Shown: positions 12,330 through 44,600 of the stretch, in pieces
Position numbering within the stretch: position 1 is the first letter of the stretch
Layout: every line of letters begins with the position of its first letter
NCBI RefSeq assembly: GCF_027596085.1
Contig: NC_072469.1
Coordinates: forward strand, 16,808,238 to 16,872,237
Length of the DNA: 64,000 nt
Reading direction: 5' to 3'
Source of the DNA: Anoplopoma fimbria
Taxonomy: Eukaryota > Chordata > Actinopteri > Perciformes > Anoplopomatidae
The notes under the pieces: generated by a model
What the model saw: only the letters and a program-made list of their open reading frames with translations
Databases searched by the model: none
What the model was told of the DNA's origin: nothing
Translations under genes and position numbers: made by a program

Positions 12330-13550
12330 AGAGAGGGAAGAGTGAGTATGCTGTTTTGGTATTTGCTGGGTGTATATTAGTCTTATATGGGTTCAAGATT
12401 GTTAGATGCATTTAACATTAGTTTTATGTAAACACCTCATCCCTCTTGCTCTATCTTCTACTGTTTGAAACCTTCACTTACAACACACGTAGATGTTACA
12501 TTTATATTTCTACATGTTGTTTTCCCTGCAGGTCAGAAGATGGTAGATATGCATTCACACTCTACTCCAGTGTTTTTTGCTATTGGTGAGGACCTGCCCT
12601 GCCAGTGTCTGCAACCAGTTACTCTTCTTCCAGCATAATGTGAATCTAAAACCTAACTACATAGAAAGAGGCCCATTTGGATAGGAGGGGGGTGAAGAAT
12701 AGGCCCATCCCCATGACCCCTCTCAATGGAATAAGGCTGAATTTCATGTCACACCCCAGCGCCAGCACCTCTACAACCTGCTGCATATCTCACATCAAAC
12801 AGCAATGCCTCCATGCAACTTTTTTTGTGGATTGTCATGCAGGTTTTTATAGCTTAAACTATTAAGTGGTGAAAAGGGAGTTTGGAATAGTTTTTTTGTT
12901 CTTTCTTTTAATTTGGGGGATACATATGATGTTGAATGCATGTGTATATATAGATATATGAAGTAATGCTAGCGCAATCTACCTGCTGTGACAGATGCAA
13001 AATCAACAAAAGGCACATGTCCAAAGGAACAAAAAAAAAAAAAGAAAGTAATAATCTGCAATGCTGAATCACCAGTGACCATGTCTTACATGTGAAAGAA
13101 GAAAAGATAAGAAACGTTTATTCATGCAAAAACATACCTGCACAAACATGTGCAGACCAAACTGTACTATTTTCACTGCTTTGTATTTTGGTAAGTGGAG
13201 CTAGGATTTTATTATTTCTCTCGGTGATGCAGTGTATGCATTTCTTCTTACCATTTTTGTATTTTAAGAAAGATGGGACTTTGAGTTTGTGCCTCTGACT
13301 GATGGCCATTCCAACACCTGAGTGTTTTATTTTCCCCGCGCTGTCAAACCTTTTGGGAATAGAGTACCAACTTTTCCAAAAGTGTGACGCAGCTTTGGGT
13401 TCCTGCTTTTTTTTGAGTGATATCAATGTTTTAACTATTCACTTATTTTAGCTGGAAGCAGTATTGGTGGGGAACAAATAGAGGACGTTTTCAGAAACCA
13501 TTTGAACCAATTTAAGAGTGCAGAGAGTGGATGAGTAGGAACCGTGTTGT

Positions 13551-13589
<39 letters not shown>

Positions 13590-14010
13590 AATGAGAATAA
13601 AATAGAAACCATTCAAAATGGTGCCATATAGTGTGACACACCTAGAAATATTCGACCTACATCTCACAATAATCAATTTGCTTTTAGGTAGGTTTAAGCA
13701 CTACATCATTAAATCACGTTAACTGTGGACATGTTAGGAAAACATGATATTGTTAAACTCCATTTGTGAATAGCACTACTGAAGGAAGGCACTAATTCGA
13801 AACCGTAAAGATATCTGACCTTTTACATTGCTCGCTGTTTTACCTCAAGGTTCCAGGCTAACCCACCAATATCACTGTATCAGACATGCTTTTCTATGTT
13901 GCCTCAGTCACCTCAGTTAAATAATCTGTTTTGTAAATGTTATTTTTGTGATTTTGGTTCTTGTTTTGTATTCTAAAGAAAGACCAAAAATAAACAAATA
14001 TAAGAATAAT
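12330..14010 (+). other. fam168b: 3' UTR of fam168b, probably with an intron just after the stop
   Basis: A donor (A|GTGAGT, 12342) lies 12 nt after the stop and a strong acceptor (TTTCCCTGCAG) ends at 12531. If used, the junction is too close to the stop to trigger nonsense-mediated decay. A long UTR then runs to a polyadenylation hexamer AATAAA at 13989-13994. It contains a (TG)n run at 13554-13586. Confidence 0.55.
13554..13586. repeat. (TG)n microsatellite
   Basis: About 16 TG units inside the presumed fam168b 3' UTR. Confidence 0.95.
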
Positions 14011-14365
14011 TGTTTTTTCCTTATTGTGTCACTGTGTACTTCTTGGCCCTGAACGCCCACCTGGCAGATAGTCAAGCTCTTAACACTATTTAACTATCAT
14101 GAAAGATTGGGCATTGAGGAAAATGTGTTCTCACTTGAGTAATTACACAACCACTTTCTCCAGACTGTGTACTGTTGTCCAGACAGCTGATATGTAATCA
14201 TGCTGTAAAACGTAAACAACTTCAGATAGACAACTAATACATTCTGTTCTGACAGAAATGTCGGTGATGTAATCCTGTGCACCTAGAACGACTAAATGCT
14301 TTCGATGCTCTAATGAACGGTACACGGCTTGAACAGGAGGGGGCGCTGAAGATTCCAGAAGAGCC

Positions 14366-14393
14366 GAAGAAGAAGAAGAAGAAGAAGAAGAAG
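14366..14393. repeat. (GAA)n microsatellite in the rbbp8 promoter region
   Basis: About nine GAA triplets roughly 60-190 bp upstream of the probable non-coding first exon of rbbp8. Confidence 0.95.
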
Positions 14394-14419
14394 GGGAAAG
14401 AAAACTTCCCAGCATGCAT

Positions 14420-14556
14420 TTCGGCGCGCGAAATTGAATTTTGTTTTGGAGTCGCAGACAGTATGGGAATACTCGTACTGTACGAACCTAAAGGAACATG
14501 TTAGCTCAACAGTACTAGTCTTTTAAACCCCTACCTTGTTTTTCTGACTCATTGGT
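14420..14556 (+). promoter_or_regulatory. rbbp8: Probable rbbp8 promoter and non-coding first exon
   Basis: A small GC-rich patch (GGCGCGCGAAATT near 14423) precedes a plausible donor (GTGTAAGTGT near 14555). The first coding exon starts with an acceptor at 14872 followed by a 5' leader, so an upstream untranslated exon must exist. Exact start unknown. Confidence 0.4.
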
Positions 14557-14918
14557 GTAAGTGTCTATCATTTTGAAAGGCGGCAGCCGTAATTGTCGTG
14601 TATTTTAACGTTATCTAACGAGTGCTAGTGTTGTAGGCAACGTTAACGTTATGAAGACTATTGGCTAAAAAAGTGTTAGTGTACAATATAAACATGTGTA
14701 ATAGAGAGCTAGTACTAACAGGACTGAGATAAGGCTGAGCTTGTAGCATAGTGTTCTAGTTAGTATTTGACATTGAGAAACTAACATTAACGTCCATTAC
14801 ATCACTGATCAATACAGAAAAATGTCTCAAATATGTTGTTTTTTTCCACATGTAATGTTGACAGTTTGCAGCAGGCTGTAGTGCAGGCCCTGGCAGGAGG
14901 GCTGGCTGTGGGTGTAGG

Positions 14919-21124
<6,206 letters not shown>

Positions 21125-21394
21125 CAAAAGTATGTTTTTCTCTATAGAAGAACTGTTTGAATTGGCCCATTTACAGAGAACAGAGTTCCAGTTTATAAAG
21201 AGCAGGCTTGTCACTGTGTTAAAATTGCACTAGGTGAACAATGAATCTCTGTTTTAAACAGTGACCTTATTTAGAAGGTTGACCCCAATAGTCATCTTTT
21301 TTCAGTTTTAAGTCTTTAATGTCGATGTTCTTTGTGTATATATAGATTGTTTGTGTTCAGATAAGATTTTCTAGATGGTGAGTGTGCTTGGATA

Positions 21395-21400
21395 AATAAA
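21395..21400 (+). terminator. rbbp8: rbbp8 polyadenylation signal
   Basis: Canonical AATAAA 271 nt after the rbbp8 stop. The first good hexamer in the 3' UTR, so cleavage is expected near 21,415-21,425. Confidence 0.7.
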
Positions 21401-21576
21401 AATGAATATATGTCCATAGAGTAAATGAGCCGAGTCATTCCATCAACAAAAAAATCCACTTTGCTTAACTTCAACTGCTGCAACTCTTCATTCAGTGTGA
21501 TTTAAAAGGATGACAAATGTCACTGTTTTTTCTAAATTATAGCACAAAGAAAGCACGATATGTTCACAAATATAAT

Positions 21577-21582
21577 TTTATT
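21577..21582 (-). terminator. tmem241: tmem241 polyadenylation signal
   Basis: AATAAA on the minus strand, 130 nt after the tmem241 stop. This places the convergent 3' ends of tmem241 and rbbp8 only about 150 bp apart. Confidence 0.65.
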
Positions 21583-21711
21583 TGGTCCGATTGTCAGCGC
21601 ATTGAAGAGAAATTACAAAAAAGAATGTCAAAAATAAATACAATTTTCTAGGTAGAAAAATCTCTTTGGAGTGCAAGTTATGGGTAAATCCAGATAGCTG
21701 CTATTATCTCA

Positions 21712-24700
21712 TCACAACTGAGAATCTCTCTGAGAGTACACCAGCAGGGCCTCTCCAACGTGACTGATAACCACACTGCAACCAAACAGAGGAAAAAGAA
21801 ATAGAAGAAATCATTAATGGTTTGATAATAACTGATCTTCAGTATCTAGTAAAGGCAGGTGATGCACTTACCAAATAAGAGATGAAGGATTAACGTCCAT
21901 GTAGAAAATAAACGGGGACAGGGACATGGCAATAATCTGGAAGGAAATAGTGAAATAATCTCTACTTCTGGATGAGCAGTCTGTCAAAGCAATTTACAAT
22001 TTACAAACAATCATTACATTAATAACAACAAGTCTTTTGATTGTGTGAATTATGATGCTGTGTTGGATATACGTTTCTGTCAAGTGCACCATGCCAATAA
22101 TTCAATTTATTTAAACTTATTTCAAATATTGTTAAACCTTAAATTGGAAAAAAAGACAATATGATATATAATCACCTTAGACAAGAAGATCCAGACCCCA
22201 AAGTGCTCCATGGACAATCCACTTTTCAGTTTGTTTGTTGCCAGCAGCAACATAAAACCCAGCAGTGCACTGCGAAATGAGACTGAGGTGAGTTATCTCG
22301 CTGAAAACAGACAATCAAATATTTGTTCTCTAATTAGAAATACACATCATATGAAAATGAGTGTCAAGGCTTCCCTGCCTGAGGAATATCTAAGATAGAA
22401 ATTCAAACTTTTAAAGGATAATTGTTGATACTGAAACCTATTACTACGACTTTCTAACACAGATTTACTTAACTCTTTATGTGGGCCTCCACATATTATA
22501 AATAGCTAGCTTTTCATGTGAATTTCTCTGATATCCTACAATGCTACATGCTGAAATGTCAACTGCTACCCAAAGCTGTTCTATTTTGACACATTTAATG
22601 TATTCTTTACTGCTGCTTCTTCCATTAACCTAGAAGATAATTTGGCCCAGCCAGTGTTCATAGTGATTAACTATTAAGGTAGCTGTAATCATTATACTGT
22701 GGGTTTTAAAAAAAAAAAAAAAAAAAAAGGTATGAAGTGTCCATAGACTGAAAGGTCTCACCTGGCACAGCAGCCACAGTGGAATGTGTATGATTGAAGG
22801 GAGGGGAACTCCAAGGCACCCATGAGGTCACCTGTAGAGGGACAAAGAACTGTTTACGAGGTTCAAATGTAGGTAGTAAAATCTACGTTGGGTTGTTGCA
22901 ACTTTAATCAGCATAGGAATTATGCTCAGGGTCAGTCATACCTGTTGGGTGAGCTGCAACGGCCAGCAGCAGTACACTGTTATGTAAAGGCAGAAGAAGC
23001 GAAATTAGTAAGAGGATACCTGAAGCTGAGCTTTTATGTTGAATTTGTATTTGTTTTACTGCACTTATCCTGAAGTTTGAGCACTTACTATATGATTTTG
23101 TTGCAATTATTGTTTTGTAGTAAAATACTTTTGCTCTGGCTTATATCTTTAAGATGCTTGTTTAAGAAAGGAGATGCACTTATGACTTCTGGTGACTAGT
23201 AGTTCTCTTGAATACCTAAATACACTTCCTGTTTGGACAATCACTAAATCTGTAATTAAAATGTAATGTTTGATCTCAATGTTAAAAAAAAAGTCCTGAA
23301 GTATCACTACAGCTTTTCTGGACGCACAAGCAAATAACTTCACCTTTTACAATCACTTCATTAAAATTAAGTTTCCACTGAATATTGTCAGCAAGCAAGC
23401 TTTCCTGCTTTTCTGCAAATTAAATTAAATTAAATTAATTGCCTCCAACCTTTTAGTTGCTCCTGCTAACTCTGACTCATCATGCTCCAGTGAAGGCAAT
23501 AAACATGAACAGACCTGCATGTTTCATAAAATTGTTTTGAGATGACAGTTTTGTAAACCTCTCCGAAAGGTAGTTAATGTCTTAAATGAAAGAAGAATGA
23601 CACGAATATAGGTCCACATCTATTAAGTAAGAAATAATAATTATTGTCGAATCATTTATGACATTGTAAAACATTCCATCTTTAACTTGTGCTTATAATG
23701 CACCCAATCCAGTTATTTAGAAGTATGTATTATTCTTACCTGAACAAGTAGTTGATGCACTGTTGTTCAAGATCACTACAGTGAAAACATCACAAGAGTG
23801 GCCTCAGTGAACTGTTTTTTTTTAAGTTTAAGTGTGTGAATTTGGGTGAACAAGTGCATTATTTCCTCATTTGGTTCGTTCAGCAGAGTGGTTTAACAAC
23901 TTTAAGCTAAAAAACGTCACTTTGTTTTAGATGAGGAATATATGCAGAAAAAAGATTCAAGCAAAGTGTTTATGTTTACTGATATTTTCAACAGTGAGCC
24001 ATTTTGCTAATACTTACCTCAAATTACTAGATTTGTAGTGACCTTGAAACACCCTGTATGCACCTGAAAGATTACATGATGTCATTAAACGGTCAGTCTA
24101 CTGATTATTACCATTCTTTCAATTGTCTATGGCGACCCTCAAGGCTCAAACATGGAGCTTCTATTATTCTCATGATGTAACTCCTGAGCTATTGCGGTTA
24201 ACGATGTAGCATCTGTATATTCTTGGACCTACCAACACAGAGCAGATGACCAACAGCCCAAAGGTAACCATTGTAATCAAACTGAGGAGTAAGCAAACAT
24301 GTTCAAATTAGTAGATTTTTGATTGTTGTACTTGCAGTAAGTACAAAGTGTTAGTATAAAATGATGGTTTTGTATTTTGAAATACCCCTTTTAATAATGA
24401 TAAATTATTACCTGAGGGTCATGAAGGGGGAGGTTGATGGCTGAGAGCAGAATGAGGCATAAGCTACGAGAAGAGGCACATTTAATAATGCAGTCACGTG
24501 AAAGGGAATATTTTATCTTAGAGTTGTGTATTTTTTTTGTATAATCTTGCTAGAAAAACGCCACCTTTATCAACATCACCACCATTATTATTACTCCGGC
24601 AACCTCTGTGTGCTTGCCAAATGAAACATTGCAGCAAATGCTTACAGCTGTATTCCATCTTGATAAAAATGTACAGTACTACTGCTTGAGTGAAAGAAAA

Positions 24701-26288
24701 ATGGGAAAGCACAAACCTGATTAATTTCAGCCATTGTGTCTTCTGTCAATAAAAAGAGATCAAAGTTTAAATGTTATACATAATTCTATTTCACAAACAG
24801 TAGGTGGTGCAAGCACTTACCTCTCTGTTGACAACCTTCAAGATTATATAACTAACAACATGTGAGGTATTCTGAAGAGTGAAGAAAAAAGGAATGTCCT
24901 ACAGAAAAAGAAAAACAAGGTCTTAGATCTATCCAAACTGTAAATGGCAACAACCTACTAGATTCTTTAGAATGAGTGTATTTGAAAACATTCTGAATCA
25001 AAGGTTTATGGGTAATATGACGTACTATATGCGATAAGGCCCTGGAACCAGCGTATATGTTTCCCACAAAGAGGAGGGAGCCTGGAAGCCAGGAAAGAGC
25101 TGCTGACCTGTAACACAAGATATCAAACAAAGCTCTTAACAATCCAAGTACTTATTGGCAGCCACTGAAAACACTTTGGCATTAATACTACAATAGTATA
25201 TAAAAAGTACCTGGTGATGCGGCTCATTTCCACCAATCCAAACTTCCCAGAGAGTAGAAGCAGGACAGCCCCGATAAATGTCTGCCATCTGGAAATATGC
25301 AGGTCATTTTAATCGAGATGCAGATTTGTGTGTGTAAATAAATGTTTTTTTTCAATTAAGAATTTTAAATGAAAAATTGTTGTTTTACGTGAGAAACTTT
25401 ATGCATTTTTTTTAAAACTATACATTTTTAAGCTGTATGAACTGTACATGTATGTTTCTCAACACATGGGATGGTCTTGAATGTCAACATTTGACCTTTA
25501 AGACCATTCCGTGTGGTCTTAAAGGTCCGTGTTAATTTACATTATGAGTTGAACTTTTTATGTTCCTGCACAGACACAGCCATCAGATACTCACCCTTGA
25601 AATAAGGTTGGATAGGTGAATTTTAACACTGACAGGACAAACTGAAAAAAGAAGAAAGAAATATGATAAACACATGACCTGAATTTTATATATATATATA
25701 ATTCAGGTCATGTGTTTATCATAGTAAACTATTGTGGTGACTTTTATAACTTAGTAGGAACTACTTTTTTTTTTTAAATTCTGCTAATTCAGTGTGTCCA
25801 TAAGTATCAATGCTCAAAGTCACTTCAGGTACAACACAACTCTGAAGATGTTATGTCATTTTTTACAACTTGTGAATAGTTCGTAGTAGTTAGCAGTTGG
25901 TTTGAAGGGTCCCGTTCATGCTTGATTAGTCCCATCAGAGTTTTAAATGATGATCTCTTAATGGTTATTGCTGATGATGAGGGGAACATTGCATTTTCCT
26001 GCATTTTTCACAGAGATTAGTCGCGTTGTCTACACGGGTAAATGCACAAGAACTGAGAGGAAGCCTGTCCATCGATTGCTTCAGTTGTATGCTTCGAAAT
26101 ACAACATATCTAGTGTGCCAGTTGTAAATTAAATCGCTGGATAAAAGTAAATAAAAAATACTAAATTGTGCACTTTAACTTGGGGTTCACGCAAACCCAC
26201 ATCGTCTCACACTCACCTTATTCGTGAAATATGATACAACGAATACGAAACTAAAAGCGAGGCCAGTGATGTGTCTTCTGCACTGCAT
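21712..26288 (-). CDS. tmem241: Transmembrane protein 241 (sugar-nucleotide-transporter-like), complete
   Basis: Multi-pass membrane protein of the drug/metabolite (SLC35-like) transporter superfamily; in mammals reported as a Golgi UDP-GlcNAc transporter. Fifteen coding exons, 5' to 3': 26217-26288, 25595-25641, 25211-25288, 25026-25107, 24821-24898, 24717-24742, 24412-24463, 24233-24281, 24018-24063, 23740-23775, 22942-22976, 22762-22831, 22176-22269, 21872-21936, 21712-21775. Phases agree throughout, giving 297 aa (human 296). It starts MQCRRHITGLAF, has the conserved KFTYPTLFQGWQT and NIYAGSRALSHI blocks, and ends VGEALLVYSQRDSQL. Very small exons (26-94 nt) explain why it is nearly invisible to ORF scanning. 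It is convergent with rbbp8, an arrangement also found close together in human. Intron 1 has a perfect palindrome beside exon 2. Confidence 0.96.
22707..22728. repeat. Poly-A tract
   Basis: About 20 consecutive A on the plus strand inside a tmem241 intron; could be the tail of a retroposed element, but I see no recognisable body upstream. Confidence 0.8.
25662..25723. repeat. Perfect 24-bp inverted repeat with (TA)n loop
   Basis: Left arm 25662-25685 begins TATGATAAACACATGACC and right arm 25700-25723 is its exact reverse complement. The 14-nt loop is alternating T/A. It starts 21 bp from the 5' edge of tmem241 exon 2, inside intron 1. Confidence 0.95.
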
Positions 26289-27580
26289 GTTGACTTCCGA
26301 CACACAGCAGCAGAGACATGATTCATAACAACTAATAAGACTTAATTACATGTTCTCTAAACTAGACACATTTCAAGATCGGAAACTTCCCTCACTGTGA
26401 TGACACGTCAAGACGTTGGGAGACAAAGATCGTCTAAGTTTGGGGAGATCGTTCACTGGCCCAAATGTGCGTCACGCTGCTTCATGAAGACGTCTTTTTC
26501 TCTGCAATTAAAAAGGTTTGATTGTATACGAAATAAAACAAAGCAAGTCCACTAATATCGAATATTACATTGAGCCTACCCCAGGATCTGTATGGAGTCA
26601 TAGTAGCGATTACATGTTTTCCAATTAAGTTTGAGCAATTTTCAAACTTTAATTATAAGGTACATTCTTATACGCTAACATACCAAAAGTACTAAAATTA
26701 CATTTTAAAATGGAAATAAACTAAATAGCAAACCGCAGAAAAACAGATACAAGTAAAAAAACAAAAACAAAGTAGAAGTTAAATTATTTTGATGGATATT
26801 ATGTATTTGTAGCCTTTAATTTATTGTTGGTTTTGGACTGTTGGCTGGACAGAACTATTTATTTTAAGACATGGACGCTAAGAAATGATCATAAACATTG
26901 TACAAGAAACGATCAATCAAAAAGAAAAACTTTGTCAGATGAAGCAATAACAGTAATACTCATTAGTTGCAGCCCTAAGTCAGAAAGAGAAACTCAGGAA
27001 GTTTATCCTATTAGAAGTAAAAACAAATGCCAGGCTGTCTAGATTTTGACCATTCTTCTTATATCTGTCACCTAACTTTACAGAGGTGCAACACAAAATC
27101 ACTCGAGTGCCCCTTTAAGGACTAGCTTTTCTCTTTGGAATAATTGTGCACAAATATTGTGTAAATAAATCTCTCTCTCTAAAAAAAAGAATCACTTAAA
27201 ACCTATTAAATTAATTAATAAATAAATGAATGCATTAAGTGGGAAAAACAGGCATATTGGCTTAAAAACCTGTATTATGTCCTATAGATAAAATATATCT
27301 GGGTATTTAGATTTAGTAATTACAGTCAGTCAATACACTGTTAACCTTCCAAAATATTGAATCAATTGTGATGTATGATTATGATAATCAAAAGCATTAG
27401 GCCTTTCTTATTTTTTTAAAAATATGTTTAACTATTGAAAGATAATCATAATTAAAATGAAAAAAAACAAACTATGATGTCATGTTTTTGTTGATAAAAT
27501 AAAGGTACCAAAGCCTGGGCAAAATTTTGTTACGTAGTTCTGGTATCCAGAAATAGGGTCAGAGTGAACCCTCTTTTCTC
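26289..27580. other. Intergenic region between tmem241 and nsmaf (divergent)
   Basis: The two genes point away from each other. It holds the tmem241 promoter (just above 26288) and, near its right end, the nsmaf promoter. Otherwise AT-rich with no supported exon. Confidence 0.5.
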
Positions 27581-27704
27581 TCCTCTGTTAATGGATCATC
27601 CGTCTCAGGGTCAGTCACGTGGTGGGCAGCACGTTTCCGTGTTTACAGAGATGTGAGCAGACTGGCTGGTCGGCGTTCAGCTCCTACGAGGATGGTGTGC
27701 AGTC
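27580..27704 (+). promoter_or_regulatory. nsmaf: Probable nsmaf promoter / 5' UTR
   Basis: Locally GC-richer sequence immediately upstream of the nsmaf start. An upstream ATG at 27653 is in a different frame and would overlap the true start; it may be a short upstream ORF. No TATA box is evident. Confidence 0.4.
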
Positions 27705-40215
<12,511 letters not shown>

Positions 40216-41203
40216 AGGACCGTTTCTGCACATTACATCTGTTGGGGAGACTCCCAGTGCAATGTACTGGACAATACTGGCCAAGTATCCTGCAGACTAC
40301 ATGACCCAACTATCTGACGTTGAAGAGAGACTCAAACAGTTGCAAGAAGCTAAAACCGCTCTGTAAATATACAGTATTACAGGGCAGCATGAGGGAGATG
40401 ACTTAAAAACTGTTCATAACCAGACAAAAGGTCGCATACAGTCATGTTATTTCATAGCTATCTGCATATTGAGAGAAAATGTCCAATTGCAGTTTTGTGC
40501 ATGAGAGCAGGAAGCTACGACAGTGTACACCCATTATGTCTTCTGTTTTCAGCTTATTCTACATAGGTTTGGATTTTTTTTTTTCAAATGTATTATTTGT
40601 TATGTGTCATGTTACACACTGCTTTTTTAATTATGTTTTTATAGCTTTATGTGCATTTTATTCTGTGAAGTGGACTTAAAATGTCTGTCAAAAGCTTCAG
40701 GCTGCTCTGGTGTTATAATTATTTAAATAACACTGATCTTTAAAAGTATTATTTCCTGTCTCCTGTTTGTTACTATGTCTTTGGCTTCAGAGATTTCTAG
40801 AAACTGTTAAAATGTTTAGAGGGCTTGTTAAACTGAGCTCTGCTGGTTGCAACCTGTTTTAACAGTGGAAAAATGCATCTTAAACACAAAAGCATTCAAC
40901 ATTTTTCTGTCACAGGCTAAGTATATATCAAACCCTCAACATTCAACATACTGCTCTTGTGCCTTTTAATGTTTGCACAGCCCCAGCACCACATTTGAAC
41001 CCGGCAATGCCTCAGGTTTTACTTTACTAGGTTGTAGTACTGTGAAGAGCAGGGCAGTCATTTCTTTCATATGCTTTTCACAGATCATCTGTTAGCTACA
41101 CAGTGTAAGCCAGGACTGTTGTCTTCCTTCAAATTACTTTTGATGGAAGTTAACAGTAGGTGTTACTTTTACCATAAAAATCATTACTTTGTTTTATACA
41201 AAA

Positions 41204-41209
41204 AATAAA
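41204..41209 (+). terminator. nsmaf: nsmaf polyadenylation signal
   Basis: AATAAA about 990 nt after the nsmaf stop; the intervening sequence is a plausible 3' UTR with no other coding feature. Confidence 0.6.
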
Positions 41210-41612
41210 CTTTAGACAACATGTTAAACATCAGATTTGGATACTGACACTGATCCGGTTAAATGTAACTACTAAGGAGACTACAAACATTTAAAAGGTG
41301 AATATTATTAGATTAAAATTAAAGATGCCTCATTTTTGTCTTCTTGTCAGCTTTCCAGTAGAAAAGAGTTGTATACAAAAATGTTCCAGATTTAAAGTGG
41401 TGGACTTCAGCTCCATCACACATCCCACTCATGTCTGCTTTGTCTGTGGACAAAGACAAACAAGAATGTGTTATGTCATTGTGTCTTGGGTAAAACCTGC
41501 AGTGTGTCTCCTGTGAGTTTGGTACCAGTTACCCTTTCCTATAGCAGTACAAGGCTACTTGTCAACAACCAACCCACACTATCCCAGTTATCTCTGTATG
41601 AAGAATGCTGCA

Positions 41613-44600
41613 TCACTCTAAAGACATTACCTTGGCTCCTTTGCGGAAATTGGCAAGGACTTTCAGCAGTTTCGGTGTCGGTGGTTTTTGTCCAAACAAT
41701 GTCAAACCTTTCGGCTTCTCCTCATTGGGTTTAGCTCCTGCAGGGGCTTTGGCTTTGGTAAGTTTCCTTCACAATCACACACAGACACAGTCCTTAATGA
41801 GCTGCATTACAGATTTTTTTTTTTAGCACATTTGGATTTTCTGTAGTATCACAAGGATTTGAACTAGGTGTTTAGAAGTTGGTGCAGATAATCTACTTGT
41901 TAAAATAGAGCCATAGCCACAATCAATCTTTTGCATACCAAATATGACTGTAAATAACTTACCTTCCCTTCCTGGCCAACACTTTTTGAGACTCTGGGTA
42001 GTGGATGAGGATATCAAACAAGTCTTTCTTCTCAAGGACAAAAAGGTTAGCAAAGCCGTGTGCTTTCACGTTAGCTGTGCGCCTGTTTCCTCCATCCTTG
42101 GCAGACTGTAGTAAACTGTGATAGGGACACATGCAAAAAAAAAAAAAAAAAAAAAGATTACCATATGTCCACTGTGTCCATTTTAAATAACATTTGTCTC
42201 TTGGGAAATGCAGGGACTGACTGTAATATTGACTGTACAATAGAACGGCAAAGCTACAGCCATCTTTGTGTACTGTGCCATAATACAGTTTATATATGTT
42301 TAAGGTAAGAAATACCAGCATCAGATTTAACTGAAGCAAATATATTGTCCTTGTACAATACTTATTATCATGCCAATCATTGTCATCAAGACACTTACTT
42401 GATGAGAACATGATGAAAATTAAGGATTAATATGTGTCTTGTTGAATTTCTTTTATCTTGTTTTTGTATGTTCTAGTTGTCACAGATCACTAAACGCAGA
42501 CAAACCTGATTTCTCCAAACACGCAGCCAGACTTCAGTGTTACGAACACAATACTGTTGTCAGGTCCTCCAACCACCTGCACTGCTCCACTTTTGATGAT
42601 GTACATCTCTTTACCGATGTCGCCCTGCAGAGGAAATGCAGTACATGAACGCAGAGGTCAGCATTACACTCAGATGATGAAACCATGAAAATGTTTTTGG
42701 TTATTTCCTTTATGATGATCACCAGGGTTTATCATTTACACACAAACACTTATACTCACTTTTTCACTACAAAGTCTCCAGGTAGATAGACAATTGACTT
42801 GAGCCTCAGCAACATGTCCACCAACATCTGCTGGTCACACCCCTGGAACGGTCAATATCAGGTTTTCAGTGCTGTGCTCAGATGGAAGTGTATTGGTCCA
42901 CATGTTTATCACATTTTCCAAAACTCATTTTAATTTTATCTCCAATCAAGGAGGACATGGTGACTGCTGACTCACCTGAAACAATGCGATCTTCTGGAAG
43001 GTTGTCAGGTTGATGTCCACAGCGATGGCAGTTCTCATCACCAGAGGCATCTTGTCTAGCAGCTCAGACTCGTCTGGAGAGGACATCGATACCTCAACAT
43101 ACAGTAAGATGTCAAAAGTTCTTGACATCTCTGAAAAATTGCCTTGTCATTTTGATATTATTCTGGCTTACGTGAGTGCTAAAGTGTCTCAGAAGGTTTT
43201 TTTTCATACATTTCTGACAAAGATTTCTAAGACTCACCGAGCATTCCCTGAGCTGCCCAGGTGTAGTTGTACCAGGTCCGGATTCTGTTCTGGACACTTC
43301 TGGGAATATTGTAGGTATTCATGTAGTCAACACATCCGTCCATAGATGCCCGAAAATATGTCTCACCTGCTGTTGCCGCTCCTATGACGTCCCTCATCTG
43401 GGAGAATGAAACACAGATGGATAGGGAGCCTGTTCAGTTACAATATACATTGTGAAGATAAGCTTTTGGTGGGACGTGCAATATGAATAGTTTGGAATTT
43501 AATTTATTTTTAAAAACCCTCCTCCAACGTACCTGTCCAATCAGACTAGAGAACACAAAGACGCCAATGAAAAAGTTGGCCATCTGAAAAGATATCTCAA
43601 AGATGGTTACAGGCTCTGGAAGACCGCCGATGTTGATTAGACTGCGGACTGCAAAGTAGTAACAACGCAGGTACCTGTGGAAGGACAGAGTACATCTTAA
43701 TTTCATCTCGATAACAAGAATTTTTGCCTTGCCATTGTATGCTTCTGCCAAACACTAAAGTTACACCTAGGTCTGTCCAAAATGTCATCACTTCATGATG
43801 TTATTTTATTTAACATTTGTGTGAAATTGTCTGAATTAGCATATGGGAAAAACATATTATGTGATGTGACAATGACTTTGAAAACCAAATTTCAATAAGT
43901 TCATCCTTGAGTCCAAGTGGACATTTGTGCCAACAATTTCCTCAAGAGGTTCCTGTGATAGTGGCGTTCAGGAGAAGGACGGAGGTGGGGTAAAAGGGAC
44001 CTTGACTAGCCAAATCTTAGAGTTCATCTTTGAGTTTGTGCAAAAACATTTTTATAGTATAGTACGTATAACAATTAAATCATAGTATAGTAAGAAGAAA
44101 AAGTTATAAAAAGTCATGGTATATTATGTCCAAAAGTGATACAATATGTAATAGAAAACTTGATAGTATATCTTTTTAAAAAAGCCCAAAAATGCACATT
44201 ATAGGATGCTGTAAAAATCAGTCGAGAATAAAAATAATCACAAAAGGTCATAGCAAAGTATATGGTAAAAAGACAGGATAAAAGGGTAGTATAGTATGTC
44301 ATTAGAAATCAATATTGACATAAAAAACATAGTACATTATGTCAAAAAAGTCATGGTATGACATAAAAAATAATAAAGTCATAGTATAGTATGAAAGTCA
44401 TGATAAAGCCATGACGTATATTAGGTCATGAGAAATCTCAAAAAGTCATAGTATCCTGTGTCTAAAATAATAAAAATAGGTCATGGTAATGGTATGTAAT
44501 GAAGAGTAAAAAAAAAAAGCCATATTATATCAACAAAACTTAGTATAGTATGCCAAAAAGTAAAAAAATTCTATGAAATATTCATAGTACAGTAAGTAAT

